Origin: Glebionis coronaria
Taxonomy: Eukaryota > Streptophyta > Magnoliopsida > Asterales > Asteraceae
NCBI GenBank assembly: GCA_025667525.1
Contig: CM046878.1
Location: forward strand, 391,286,974-391,350,973
Length of the DNA stretch: 64,000 bases
Direction: 5' to 3'
The first letter of the stretch is position 1. Each line of letters starts with the position of its first letter. A program made the translations under genes and the position numbers. Positions 44,661 to 58,600 of this stretch are shown piece after piece. A model generated the notes under the pieces. The model did no database searches, was not told the origin of the DNA, and saw only the letters and a program-made list of their open reading frames with translations.

Positions 44661-45457
44661 TGTAACACTCCCAAATTAGATATGTAGCGGAATGAACTTG
44701 GGTGTCACGTAGTGGCACAAAACAAATGGCATATAAAGCATAGATCATAATTATATGATTTTTAAATAAAATGTCACAATTATTGTCTTGGTATAAATAT
44801 TTGAAAAGGTGAATATCAGTTTGTTACAATCATCCCAGTGATAAATAAATTTCCCAATCATTATTATGCTCCTAAATGATGCTCAGTCCATGCACACAGA
44901 ATCCTGCTTAGTTATCTAAGAAAACATGCTTAAAACGGTCAACATAAAATTGATGAATTCATAGGTTTAATAAAATCAATGTTCAGGACCGCAAAATATC
45001 TCACATAGTAATGCACAAAGCAAAAACTATAAATCAGTTACAATTCTTTATTGCACGTAAACTGAAGCTAGATGATCATAGGTATCCACAACAACTGAGG
45101 ACCACCCAATGTACGCCCTAAAATATCTGACATGGTATACGTTTGTTGTCACGGCCTAGGTATAGTGATCGCTACTCAGCCAAACAGGGATTGGCAGTCC
45201 CACATAGATCTATTTATAACATTCTCACTATCCCACAATTAACAGTTTACAATCCACCGGTCATGGTGCATCTAACAATAGGCAAAATGTAATCATAATG
45301 TAATCATGTTCTGTTTACGTCCTTTAAAAATGTATTGCATGTTTTCTCCCCCAATATTGCACAAAACATTTAATATATTCAAAATGTAGGGCCATGAACT
45401 CACTGGAATAATAATGCTCGAGAATGATCAAAGTATCCAATTTAGAATGCACACGAT
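44661..45457 (-). repeat. Element E: end of a - strand Ty3-type LTR
   Basis: The + strand begins TGTAACACTCCCAAATT. Its reverse complement ends like element F's LTR (54411-54459), sharing CCGCT and AGTGTTACA. A segment at about 44936-44970 resembles element D's LTR (GTCAACATAAA.TTG.TGA). It is interrupted at 45457 by solo LTR H. Where E ends to the right is not resolved. Confidence 0.6.
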
Positions 45458-45462
45458 ACGTC

Positions 45463-48400
45463 TGAAATGTGTATAATGCAAGTTCGTTTTCTCAGTTCTT
45501 AACTAATAGAAAGTCCAATCAATATCAAATTTATAATTGTTTTTGGTTGTTCAAGCTTGCTTGGTAATCTATTGCTAATTCAAACAACACTAAGTAAAAA
45601 TGAAAAATATAAACCTACTTATACGTAAAACAAATTGCAAATTCCAAATTTTATTCAAATAAAATATTAAAATGCACAATGTAAAACTATAAGGACTGAA
45701 AATGTAATTTCTATAAAATGAAAATGCTTAAAATATAAATCCTAAAAGTTATAAGGACTAAAAATGTAAAACAGTTAACTAAAAGGACTAAACTTGTAAA
45801 AACTTAAACAAACTAACCAAAAACTAACAAACTAACAAACTTGTAAACTGAATTTTAACAAACTAACAAATGCAAGGACTGAATTATGCAATTACCAGAA
45901 AATTAGGAAGATTAAGCTAGGTTTAAACACTAATTGAAAACCAGGGACTAAAGTGCAAATATCCAAACTTTTTAAGTAAAAACGGGCTCAAAGAAAGAAT
46001 AAGCTCGTTTGAGCTTATTTCTCAACCAATTAAGCTGAAACAACTTGCAAACAACTTCAAATCCAATTATAGAAACGTGTATTCAAGGATTTTAGCTAAA
46101 AGTCCAAAATAAGCAAAAGAGTGCTTATTAATAAGCTCAAAATAAGCTATAGCATAATCCAAACATCCACAACTTGATTTTATTGTCAAAACTGATTAAG
46201 CACTTGATTTAAGGAAGGGGAAATCAAATTAGAACAATTTTCATCCAGTAATAAGCTAGATATCTGAAAATAAGCTCAAATGAGCTTATGTTGACCAAAC
46301 GTTGACCAGATTTTGGAAAAAGCTCAAAATCTCAAAACTTCATATTCAATACTTACTAATCAGGATTGTGAAAGAAAACAGCTAGTTTTATGAAGTGGAT
46401 TAAGAGATCTAGTGAAACAGTAAGCTACTTATATCAGAGAATGCAAAATGCTCAAGCCTTAACTAATAAGCTGTTTCCTAGCTTATTTCTTGATACTGTA
46501 GAATTTCCTCTTAAAGTCTGAAAGATTATGTTATAAGCTAAGACTGGAAACTGGTTTGAGCAAATTTGAACAAGTAATGAAGGAGAAATAAGCAAGTGAA
46601 TCTGACAAATTTTGAACTAAAAGCTGATAAAAGGAATGACCCAAACTTTTTGTTAACCAATTGCCTTTTTGACTATTATACTGACTTACAAAAGGCTCAA
46701 AACTACTTGTTAACTCCTATTAAGTAGAAATGAACACTTAAACACCAATTAGCAACACTTGAAAACTGATTTACCACTAGTCCCAAACACACCTTATCTG
46801 ATTTTGATCAAACTATTTCAAAGACTAAATGAGTAATGATTAAAACTGATACAAAAGCTATAGCAAACTTGTTTTAATGGATAAAATGTAAGCTAATCAA
46901 ACTGAAATCACACACTAATAACAACTAGAACTCAATTAAGCTATAGGACTAAAAAGTTACTGAAAATAAGCTTAAAACTACAAGACTGAACTCAAAAGCT
47001 CAAGAACAAGCTACAATACACTAGGATCACTCAATCAACAACTACTTATCAAGTAGAATCAGGCAGCCATCAACATTACACTAGGGAATTAAGCATGCAA
47101 GAACTGTTTAGAGGAACTTTAAACAGAAGCTTTGAAACCTAATGTAGAGGTCCTCTGGGAAGAAGAGGAGCGCTGAGCTCTCTTGCCCTAGTGATACCAC
47201 CACCTATCACTAGCTATCAACTCAAATCAACAATCTAAACAGCTACAATTCATCAATCTGCCATGAAAACTTCAAGAACAAGGGAAAGGACTTGAACTCT
47301 GATCAAACAGCAACAAAACTCCACCAATGTAAGCTATGATCAATGGTTGATCATAACTAACATCAAACAGCAACTAGTGTATCCAAGATCAACAAGATTC
47401 AACAGGAATTTGAGAAACAGAATTTGGCGGGAAAACTTGAATTTGAAATTTTATTGATGAAATCAGTTACAAAAGGTAGTTACAAGGTTCTAACTAACTA
47501 ACTAACTCAAGAGTTTGTCAGACTCTTGAGTAGTTAGGTGAAAAGGAGGGAAAAAGGAAAAGTGAAATTTAGAGAACTATGTGTTTACAGAATTAAGCTA
47601 CCATCACAAATGAAGTTCTAGCTGGGTATTTATAGGCAAGATAGGAAGATTCTGTTGGAGTTGTGACGTGTTTGAGCCAATCATCACTTGACACGTGGAG
47701 GAATTCTGCAAATCTTCTTTGAAGGTGATGAACACATTTTGGGGATTTTTGATTCAATGGATTATTTGTTAATTGGTTAACACCATTGGATTCGTCTCTT
47801 CAAAACGAGCAACTTTGATGTTTTGATCTTCACTTGAAATGCCCTCTATCAAAATCCCGTTCCTGGAAAATATTTTGTTGAAAGAGAAGGACACGTGGCA
47901 GCTTCTTATTGGTTGAAAAAGTATGTTGCGGATTGCACTGTTGTGATTGGGTTATTAAATGTGACGGCTGTAGTGGGAATTTAATGTTTGATCCGTGTGA
48001 CTTGCTTCCTTGTTCCTGATTGGTTAATAGCCTAAGCACATGGATTAAACATGCATAACTTTCTCATCTTGGCAGATTAGGTCCTTGTACTTGGCAGATT
48101 CCACTTTCAAGCTAATTTCTTCATTCATTTGACATTTTAGGTCCTTGAACTTCCAAAACTTGTACAAAATTGACCTTTGACTTGAGTTGACTTTGTAGTT
48201 GACCAAATTTGACTTTAATCTTGACTTTCCATAATTTGCACTTTAAGTCCTCCAACTTTCACAATTTGTCAAGATAGGTCCTTTGACTTCAAAGTCTTGC
48301 CACTTTTGATCCTCTTTTGTCTTTTTCATCCATTTGAGCTTGGTTTTTCCTTGTTTGCTTGAAATTGTATCCTTTTACCTACATAAGATCACACAAACAC

Positions 48401-48502
48401 AAACATACCACATAACACTGCTTTTTACAATATAAAAGGGTATTTTGCTTCATGTTTTAGGGTAATTTGTTGATAAAAGGATATGAGTTTAAGCTCATAT
48501 CA
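45463..48502 (-). mobile_element. Solo LTR H (3040 bp) with ACGTC target duplication
   Basis: It starts TGAAATGTG and ends CTCATATCA on the + strand, and is flanked by ACGTC at 45458-45462 and 48503-48507. No internal region is present, so this is a solo LTR left by LTR-LTR recombination. The orientation is probably -, since a TATA-like TATAAATA occurs on the - strand at 47634-47627. The outer end has a perfect hairpin (GATATGAG/CTCATATC at 48480-48501). It resembles element G's LTR in end structure, not clearly in sequence. ORFs inside are short and unsupported. Confidence 0.8.
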
Positions 48503-48507
48503 ACGTC

Positions 48508-51500
48508 ACATACCTAAGTAAATGAATAGGTCTCAGTCTATGAATATAAAAAGTTCCAATGCTCTTGATCAAATTGTTCGTTCGTACGTCCATACACACT
48601 TTTATTTATCACGTGTTTATTATTAAAATAAACGTTCGTTCTTTCCCTCGGGAATAAAATATGCTCATATGTCTCTTCAGTCAAAATTTTAGTAATTTAA
48701 TTATTAAACGTAATGGTAAATAATTTTAAAGTTCGAATAAAATATTATTTATTTAAAATAGAAATTTTACAATTTGCACCCCTCAAGTATCCTTGTTGAC
48801 AATTTTAGTCCTTGTAGAATTAATGTACGTTTTGATCTTTGCACTTGTTCATATTGTAAATCATACCCTAGAGTTTCGTTCGTACATAAATAATCCCTAG
48901 GGTTAAGTTTCTAGGGTTTACACATTTAGTCATTGCCTTTATTTCGATTCGACACCCTGGTTTCTAGGGTTTACATAGTCAGTCCCTCGTTAAATATTAA
49001 ACTGTCACATAAGTTTTAGGACTAGTCACTTATAGTCCCTCTATTTCAAGTATTTATGTAAATGTACGTGGTGAACACTGATTTTTGAAAATCATTTACG
49101 CGTTCGTTACCCTATCATATTACAAACTGAAAACATATTCATACTCTTGGATAACCCGTCTACAAGTTTCGTTATTTAAGTTTTGTATAAAAATGGGTCT
49201 ACAATGGGTAAAAACGTGTAGCGGGTCAGAAGTCTTTATTTCCATCAGCTTATGCTGAGTTTTTGTAATGTCTTTGGCAGATTTTCAACAGGTCATATCT
49301 TATTCATGCGATGTCCGTTTATAGTGTTCTTGGTGGCTACGGAAAGCTAACCAGGTGAACTACGATTTCCTAGTTTATGTCGAGGTCTGGATCTAACTCT
49401 AACTTGCTCAAAAACGGGGCCAAAGTCGACACGTCAGCTTATTTTATAAGTGCTGACAACTTTTTGGTGTTATTCACAGATTTTTATTTTTAGTTTTCCT
49501 TTTCGTTATAACTCCGTTTAAGTTATTCAAAAGGCTACAAAAAGCTAGATAGGCGATCTATGAAATGCCCTTTAACCAGACCCATACTCGAGGTCCTAAT
49601 GGGTTCCAAAACACGCTGTTCAGGCCAGTTTTTCACATAAAACAACAAATATGCATTATTGGTTAAATATAGCAAACGAGTCCCGTTTGCTCTCAAATTT
49701 GGCAATGTTACTATTTAAGGGGTAACTTAAGACGTGATGTATTCGATTTCGGCCAAGACACATTTTAGATATGCGTTTCCTAAGGGAGAGTGCTTACATC
49801 AGAAGGTTAGCTTACTTATAAGGCTTTATTTTGGCAGATTTCAAAACGGTGTAACTAGTTCATTTTAGGTCCAAATGCTTCAATCATATAGGCTATGGAA
49901 TGTTTACCGCCCCGAATATAGGCTACACCCCCGAACCGACCCGACCCATGCCCGTGGTCAAACCGAGTCAGAATGAGGTCCAAGTTTGACCCATTTGGAG
50001 CTGTTATAACCACATAAAATCACAGATTTATTCTAAACTTTAAGAATAGAAAACCGAGGTATTAGGATCTAGTCGTGGTATTTCTTGTTTTGGCCTAGTC
50101 ACGTTGTGGGGGTGCGTTTGTCTATGTTGGTCGTGACATTAGTAGGCGCGTTTTCTTTTTATAAAAAGAAGGCTTTGGTTTCCTTTTTAATACACAAGCA
50201 CATACATGATAGATAGAGTTATGTAATTGATACGAAATCAAAAGAAAGAAGACAAGTTTTATGAGTTCTTACAAACGAGATGGAGATGAGATCAAGATGA
50301 TACGAAACTAACTAAACTCCACTTTCGATATCATGCATACTTGAGCCTCCTATAATACGATCCAAAATGACCATAATTGAGCTGCAAATAAATGAGCCTT
50401 CATACTCGCACCCCAGATATTGTCGTTTTCGTGGACCAGGAAAAAGAGAAACTAATGAAATATGAGTTTGCATTGTGTCGTGTTTACACTAAGAAGTGTG
50501 TTTGAATATGAACCACAATTAAAAGAAAGATAAAGGGACTAAGTTTGGTAAGAAATTTGGTTCTAAAAGAAGCCACCAAAGCATGAGTCTGGTTAGAAGT
50601 GTGGTTGTGGGAGAAGCCACTGGATTTTATTTTTCCTGCAAGGGTGGTGATGTGTTTGATTTTGGGCGGAAGGAAGTACCAAGGTCTTGTTATAGAACTA
50701 GGTAAGTTAGCTTAGGGATTATACATGTGGGATGTGTACAAGGTTGTAGCCAAAGGAGGCTTGTTTTGAGCTAGATTTGGTTAAGTATATCAAATGTGTG
50801 AAATAAAAAGGATCCAAGGGAAAGTTAGCTTAAGGATTAGTTAGGTATGATTTAGTGTACATTCTTGGTTTGGTTGATTGTGACCTAGGGTAGTACATGC
50901 GTGAAATGAACAAATTATTAAGTTTGTAAGTTGATAATTTGACTAAAGGTGTGTCAAGGGAATTTAATGTGTTATCTTAATATAAGTTTTGACATTTATT
51001 TGATATAGATCAAGTCTTGATAAAATGTATCCATGATTCGTGACATAATTTAATATGGGTAAGTTCTAGTCCGTCTTGGTACGTAGTAATTTAGATAATC
51101 ACTAGTAATTATATTATATCTAATTAATAAGATCAAGCTCATCAAAATATGTCCAAGGACACCAAAATGAATTAAAATGGTAGATCCATGGTTATATTGT
51201 CCAGTTCGTAAGTAATATACGTAAATATGTGATATTTACTATATACGATCAAAATAGTATAAGATGAACGATAATAAGAATGAAACCGATGACGTGTCAA
51301 AAGTAAAAAAAATCAGAAATGTTACACATTTCTTGAATTTCGAACTATGTAGGCTCCAAGTAGTGATCACTAATGAAGAAAATTGAAATAACAAATTTGT
51401 TGAAACAATGAAATTTCCTAAGCTTGTGTCTTATGTCTTTCTGTGACAATCTAACATTTTCAGGTAGTAAATTTATTCTCGTATATTATTTTTATATTTT

Positions 51501-54459
51501 ATCTTTGTGTTGGTTCATGAACTCACATATTTACGGGAAGAAATTAGGGCTTACGTGCATACTTTAACGTCTTTTACGATTAAACCGGGAACCCTAGGTT
51601 TACGTATTTACATTTTTGTGCTCCGTTTTTATGAGACAATTTTTATTAGAATCGTTTTGTGCCGTAGTTTCATAATTTGCAAAAACATTTTTCGTAAATC
51701 GACCCGAGGGCACGTAAATCGAGGAAACTAGAATCGAGGAGTACCCGTAACACTTGTCCCACCCCCCACTATGGGCGGATTTCACAAAGGGGTGACACCC
51801 TTTGGTGTCAAAATTTTGCTTATACATGAGACACTTGTCTCATGGAAGCTTAGGCACAAAACCTCCATCTCTCTCACACACACACAACATGCAAGTGTAA
51901 CAAAATTTTTTCACCAAAACTCTCTCTTCTCTCCCTCTTTGTCCATCCCCTATCATCACCAAACCACCATCTTCATCAAATTTTCAACCTACAACTTAAT
52001 CAATAATCAACATATGATGATAACTACGTAAACGTAGGATGTTTGGAGGTGATTAAAACTTGTGAAAGGAAGTTTCTAAGGAGTCCTAGGGCTGATTTTT
52101 CAAGAGGAGTTTATATACTTGAAGATTTCAAAAAGTTGTCTTGCAAAATTAAAGATTTGGTTACAAGATCAACCCTTGTTCATCCAAAAATCTCATCATT
52201 TTCATCATTTGGTTGGTACAAATATTGTTTTCTTTCTATCATCCTATTGTTTTTGTAAATATACTTGTCTATTTACTTCCAAATGTATATGTATGATAGT
52301 GATGAATGATGATCAAAGTATTGTGTGGGGATTTTGTGTCATTAGAATGAGCTAATAAGGCTAAATCAACAAGTAAAACATGATAAAATCTTGACTAAAT
52401 TAGTAGACTGTTTAAAACAGAAGGGTTCAATACTTTTAGTTGATTAAATGGATTAGATTATTTGATATAATGACAGATAATTGATTTTTACACAAGTGGT
52501 GAATTGTCCACACAATGGAATGTTACAAATGAGCAAGATATGGCCAAAATACTTTTGATATACTAATCTGGCTGGTTTGTTTTGGACGAATTAAAACTAA
52601 TATTTAGAGGTTGTTTGAGAAGGAGACATAGAAGGATTATTTGTAGAGAATATCATGTAGTTTCTATAGTTAAAATTTGGGGTTTTAACTCATTGTATAA
52701 CTCAAGATATGATAAAAATGATGGACATGACTTTTGACATCAGATTTCTTAATAAGTTATATAGTATTAAAACACCACTTGGAGTAAATTAATATACAAA
52801 ATAAGTATATATAAGTAAATAATTGATAATAATATCATAAAAATATATTTATATACTATAATAAGTAAATATCAGATTTTATAAAAGTAAAACTCAACTA
52901 GTTTTCTAACTACAAACTAAATATATAACTTTTACGTCTTTCGGCTAAAACTGAAAGGATGGCGTTTTCACCTAATAAAACTTAGATGGTCGGACCCATC
53001 TAATGTAACATTTTTATATAACATCTACTGATGTATAAACACATTTAACAAGTAAAAACCGACAAACCCGAGCTTTGTAACATATGGACCCGTAATGGAC
53101 CAAAATTAGCCTTGTTGGACCACTAGGTCCAACTAGTTTGGTTTAGCATTATTGGACTTGCACATGGGCTCAACTCACTTGGGACCAACATATGAGTATA
53201 AGCCTGGTCCTAAATGAATAAATGGACTAATAAAAACCTATTGGATTCTTAATGGGCCTATTGGGCCTTAACATATACATGGGCTAAAACTAGTATAATA
53301 AGACTAAGTTAACATTATACTTAGCAACTAATAATGTTGTATACGGTGATGAAATCCCACTTGATCATCATGTTTATGACATCATTACATATACATAGCA
53401 ACTTTTATAAAGTTATTTGACATAGTCTAATTTCGAGTATGATTTGTTTAGGTTTCCCGTGATCGAGTCACGCGTCGTACGCTCTAGTTGCCGATAACCC
53501 GCCTTCCCAACCAACGTGAGTTTATAGCCTCGCACTCTTTAAATGTTTTATGAAATGTTTTGTAAACCACGAGGGAGATACCATGCTAGTTTTAATAAAA
53601 ATAGAACACTAGTGGTCCCGATTATATGCTTATTGATATGGACCCGACTGATTTGATGACCCAATGAATGATTGAAATGGATTATTGTTAGTTAGGTTAT
53701 GTCACTATAAGCCCCATTAGCATGAATTATGAACTACCGGAAGTTGGTAGACGCTTATGCATATAATAGTACTATTTGGGGAAGATCACCCCAGTTCGCG
53801 TCTTGACGGCTGATCCCCGTTGTGTCACATTGATTGGCAAGCGAATTTATGTATGAGAGTGGTATATTTAGCGTGATTTTAGTGTCGACACACTGATTTA
53901 AATGGGCAAATATTTGTCGGGTTCGCGGCCCGTTGTATATTATAGAAAGGTAGCAATGCCATGCGGCTTATAATAATCCGATAATAACGATACGTATAAT
54001 GGTAATATTGAGGCTGCGGTCTCATGGACGGTGTAAGATATATGACTTGAATTATAATCTATTGCCTAACTAGCAATATGGGGTCTTAGTACTGATATTA
54101 TGCTTGTGTTCTGCTTTATATAACTGTTTTATATAACGGTTTTTACTAAACTTTATGAATTCACTCGGCATTCGCTGATATATTTTTCGCATGTTTTATC
54201 TCAGGAGCTTGAAGGTAACTTGGATGGAGATTGACTCTGATGGCCCACTTAATAATAATATTCATTCGAAAGATGTTTTGCAAACTTAACGACTCTAAGA
54301 CTGGGGACCTTGTGTAAACTTTAAACTTTTATTCGGATGATGTATGTTCGGCTTTGTACAACCCTTTTTATGCATTGTCTATGATTTGAGTTATTGTGCT
54401 AATCCGTAACACTCTATTGACCCTTCCGCTGATCCGATACGAAATTTGAGAGTGTTACA
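48508..54459 (+). repeat. Old LTR-derived sequence, ending in the 5' LTR of element F
   Basis: About 6 kb with no supported gene. The right end, AGTGTTACA at 54451-54459 followed by a primer site, is the 3' end of F's 5' LTR (+ strand). A likely transcribed start region, pyrimidine- and CA-rich, lies at about 51860-51980. A segment near 49270 (GGCAGATTTTCAACAGG) resembles the + orientation of D-type LTRs. The start of F's LTR is not resolved: CGTAACACTTGTCCC at about 51749 is a candidate TG-to-CG start. The part from 48508 to about 49100 may be the rest of E. Confidence 0.5.
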
Positions 54460-54462
54460 GTT

Positions 54463-54474
54463 TGGTACCAGAGC
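54463..54474 (+). other. Primer binding site of element F
   Basis: TGGTACCAGAGC lies three bases after the LTR end and differs from the Met-tRNA site TGGTATCAGAGC by one base. It sets the + orientation of F. The interval 54475-54755 is an AT-rich leader with nothing else recognisable. Confidence 0.85.
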
Positions 54475-54755
54475 TCTCGTTATAGAGAACGAAAGATTTT
54501 TAAAACCAAGGTTTTGAATAAAACATTTCAAAAATATTTTAACCATAAATATTTTTAAATAAATATTTTGAGTAAAATGTTTAAAAATATTGACTATAAT
54601 TGTGCCGAAGATCTCCGATGTTACCAACAAGCCTTATTGAGAAGATATATTTTTGGATTTATAATCTAAATTATATATATCACGATTCCAGTATGTAACT
54701 GTTTAATTATTATTTTTATGCTAATACGAGATATATTATATAATGCAGATTTGTC

Positions 54756-55656
54756 ATGGCAGACCCTAACATTCCCGTAGAGAACCCTGCTATTCCTGAA
54801 CCTGACCTAGGTGATAACCCTTACCTAGACTTAGTGTATTATAATGTAAAAGAAGATATGAAGGAAGAAGAGGAGGAACCATTCGAGGATCCTGAGCCCA
54901 AAGTAGGACTAGGAGATCAGATTGTCCCACAGGTTGATATAGTAGAGGATGATAATGTTGGTGTTGAGGAAGATGATGAGGTTGATATAGATATTGTAGG
55001 TAATGAGGATGACGATGAGGATGTCGAGGAGGAGGTAGATATAGGTGATGAGATTGATGATGATGAGGCCGAGCTTATTTTTCCTTATGATGTAGAGAAT
55101 GGTGAGCTCTTACCCCCTCCAGTTGAGTGGTCTGATTTTGATTCTGAGTTACCTAGTGATGAATCGTCTGAATCTGAGCCAGAGGATGATGTGGATGATG
55201 ATGCACCTGATGGCACTAATGGGACTACTACCCGAATGCCGATTGATATGGATGACTTTCAGAGGAGTGTGCATGTTATAGGAGAGTCGTCGAGGGTTCG
55301 AAAGGCGACTCATATTGATGGACTTGCACCTTGGGCCTTAAGACGTGATTTAGATGCTTCCCGAGTTCAAGGTAGTATGACATAGATTGGTTTAGGTGTT
55401 TGTCAGACTCATGTTGCTTTATTGGAGTCGAAGGCAAAGATTGGTGAGAAAGAGCAAGAGTTGCTTGATTTGGGTTTGAGTGATATGGAGCGTAGCTTGA
55501 ATGAAGTGTTTAGGAGATTGTCTGTTTTGGAAAGTGGTGAATATGCGAAGATGAAGAAAAAGGTGGACTCGATGGAGATTCAGTTGAATGTGGCTCGCGC
55601 AATGCGCGAGAAGGCGGAAAAAGAGTTACATGTGTCTGTTGGTTGGAACAGTAGGT
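54756..55656 (+). pseudogene. Element F gag, N-terminal part, cut by G
   Basis: The ATG at 54756 follows the primer site. The first 210 codons are strongly acidic (runs of D and E between residues 30 and 165). A TAG stop lies at 55383-55385. The same frame stays open afterwards with a coiled-coil-like part (about 55420-55640, including LLDLGLSDMERSL and MREKAEKEL). Element G enters at 55657. The acidic leader and coiled coil fit the start of Ty3/gypsy Gag in Asteraceae (recall). The zinc knuckle and pol lie beyond G, outside the window. The product is broken by the stop and the insertion. Confidence 0.7.
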
Positions 55657-58600
55657 TGATTGTAGTGTTTTTACACACCTTTAGGAAAAGGAGGTAAAAT
55701 AGTGGTAAGCGTTAAGCACGACGGTTTAGGAAAACCGTGCACTAATGACCCAAAGTAAAAGTAAAAGTTCGTTTCCCAAGGAGGTATATGTGTATGTTTA
55801 ACTTGTCAATGATTTGAGATTAATATTAAGAAGAAGGGGATGAGAAAATAGAAAGACGGATACGTGAAAATTATACTAAGACGTAAAAAACGTAAAATCG
55901 TAAAAATGGAAAAAATAAAAATAAACTCTAAAAATTCCCAAAAAACTACCAAAAATCAAATAAAATAAACTAACGGTTTATAAAAAATCCAAACTTGCCA
56001 AAACCTTTTATTTAATTAATTAGTAACTTTTAAATGCTAATTAAAGCCCTAAAAATCAAAATTAACTAATAAAAAGTCCAAATCAAGATTTTCAAGTTTG
56101 TAAACCTCAAAAATAACCTAATAAAAACAAAAACTATTTTTATGAAATTTAAAACTAATTAAAACTATTTAAAAACTATTTAAAATGATTAAAATCTATT
56201 TAAACTTAAAATAATTCTAGAAAACAGAAAAATGATGATAAAAATAATCTAAGAGTTGCAGAAATCCTATTTTAATGTATTTAAGCTAAGAAAAATATAA
56301 AAGGAGCAAAAAGTGAAATTTGATAAATAATAATAAAATAATATTAAAATAATATTAAAATATTATTAAAAATTTAAAAATTATAAAAAATTCTAAAAAC
56401 TTGCAAACTAGCTTAAGTTAACCTAAATAATCAGAAAACGAAATCAAAATGACCAAAATACCCCTATTGGGCCCCCAAATGGGCTAAAATCCAAAACAGT
56501 CAAAGCAAATGGGCTTAATGGGCCCAAAAAGTCAAACTTGGCCCAATGGACTTGGAAAAGCCCTATCTGACTCAAAATTCAATTCAGAACACAAAACTCT
56601 GAAGGCCCAAAAGCTGATTTTGAGCTTATCACAGCTTAATGAACAAACAGCTTATCCTTATTGGGCCAATAAGGCCATTAAGCAATAAGCCAATGCCATA
56701 AGCTCTAATTTGACACACAACCTTCTTTTAGGATGCTTAAGAGATCTGTAAAAAGAAATTTTGAAAAAGCACACTCAATAAGCCAGAAATAAGCAAAGTA
56801 CAAATCCACTAAAAGACAAAATAGTCGGGTTTGATTTCTAGGGCACCTCAGAACTTGATTCAACTTACAAAATGTTCCAAATAACTTCAATAAGCCTATT
56901 CAATCAACAAAAATCCAATAAGCAAAACTAATAAGCTGGAATTAAGCAATAAGCTGTTGTGAAAAAGTCAATTGAGTTGGTTTTCTAGTCAAACCTAAAA
57001 GTCAACTCCTCAAATGCTCCAGGATGAACGAAAGGGTCAAATAAGGAGCACCTATTACAAATTTGAAGTTGTTGCACGTTTTGATAAGCTGGAATAGCTT
57101 ATTGATAAGCTGAACACAAATTAACACTAGCAGGGGGAACTTTCAGTAGGAACTGGTTCCCACTGCTTTGACTATTTGACTTGTGAATTTAGAGAGATTT
57201 AGTATGTTTTGTTGGAAGACAAGGGCACCCAAGTGATCAGTTAATCACAAGGAGTCACAATCAAGCACATAAACACACTTTAGTTCACTTAATAAGCACA
57301 AAAAAATCAAACAATGCCCAGATCTAGCACAGACTATGAACAATAAGCTGTTAAGAACACTTAAGCAGTTTTAGCAAGATTAAGCACACCAAAATGAACC
57401 AGATGCATACACAAGCTATATAAACTGATAATAAGCACAAACAAACTTATTTCATACACTGAATCAAAGATTGGTACAAGATCAAAGCACATACAAGTTG
57501 CTGATATGAACTTCAAGAACACTTGCACACTTCTGATATAGATGACCAAAAACCCAATTTCAACACTCAAATCCTACTTCCCTGGTTGCATTAACTAAGA
57601 TTTAACACTTGTTAACCCTAGTCTATGATTAGAACTAGGTGTCCACCAAATTTCAGCCAATTTCACCAAGTTAACAAGATTTTAGAGCCCTTTGTTGAAT
57701 CTAGGTGATTCTATGAACAAAACTTGCAGATAATAGTCCAATACCACTTATGAGACAGGTTCCAACACAAAGCAACACAAAACACTTACTCAAAACAACA
57801 CAAAACCAAAATAGGCTGTTATCCCAAACACACCTTAATCCAACACTTTTCAAACCAACTTGTGATTTCTAAACACAGCCTACAGATTTTATTGTTCAAA
57901 CTTCTTTCCTAGATGACAAATAACAGATTCAAGCACAAAGATCACAACCTCAAACGCAAGAACATAAAATCACAGTCCAAAATCCAAAACAGGCAATAAC
58001 ATGAAATTTTTAGGGGAAACTTAACCAAGAGGCTATACCTATCTTCCTTTACTTCCTAGGGAGATCAACAATGCTCCTTGGACCTTGTTCAACAACTAGA
58101 ACAAGACCAAGGTTCTTCAATGGCTGAATCAAAACCTGCTGATGTTCAAAGTAGAACCAGGTTTTGAAACTTTGGATTCTTTAACACAAGGCAACAAACA
58201 ACTCACCCAATAGCTTAAATTCCTTCACAGGCTTGGTGTCAACAAGCTTGTAGGAGCTTTAGGCTTTTGGCTAAGGATTAGTACAAGTAATAAGCCAAAA
58301 CAGAAACAAGGTTTCAAGGTTTTTGAAACTTTGAAAACCTAACCATTAATAAACGTGCTTAAACCACAAGATCTCAGCACACTTATAACATCAAATGGAA
58401 CTCATAATCACTCTTTAAACACACCAACTTTCAAAAACATAAAAAGGAATTGCAATATTTTTCAAAATCCCAAACTTTTATAAATTTAAAAAGGAATTAC
58501 AAGTTTAAAGAGTAAAACTGGAACAAAGGCCTCACCACAGGTTGGGGGTCCTTTTATAGGCTAACTAGAATGAAAATTACATAAAACCCTAGGCTAGAAA

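Noticed and set aside
54391..54630. 79-aa frame on the - strand across F LTR end
   Set aside because: It is antisense to the LTR end and primer site; AT-rich with no domain.
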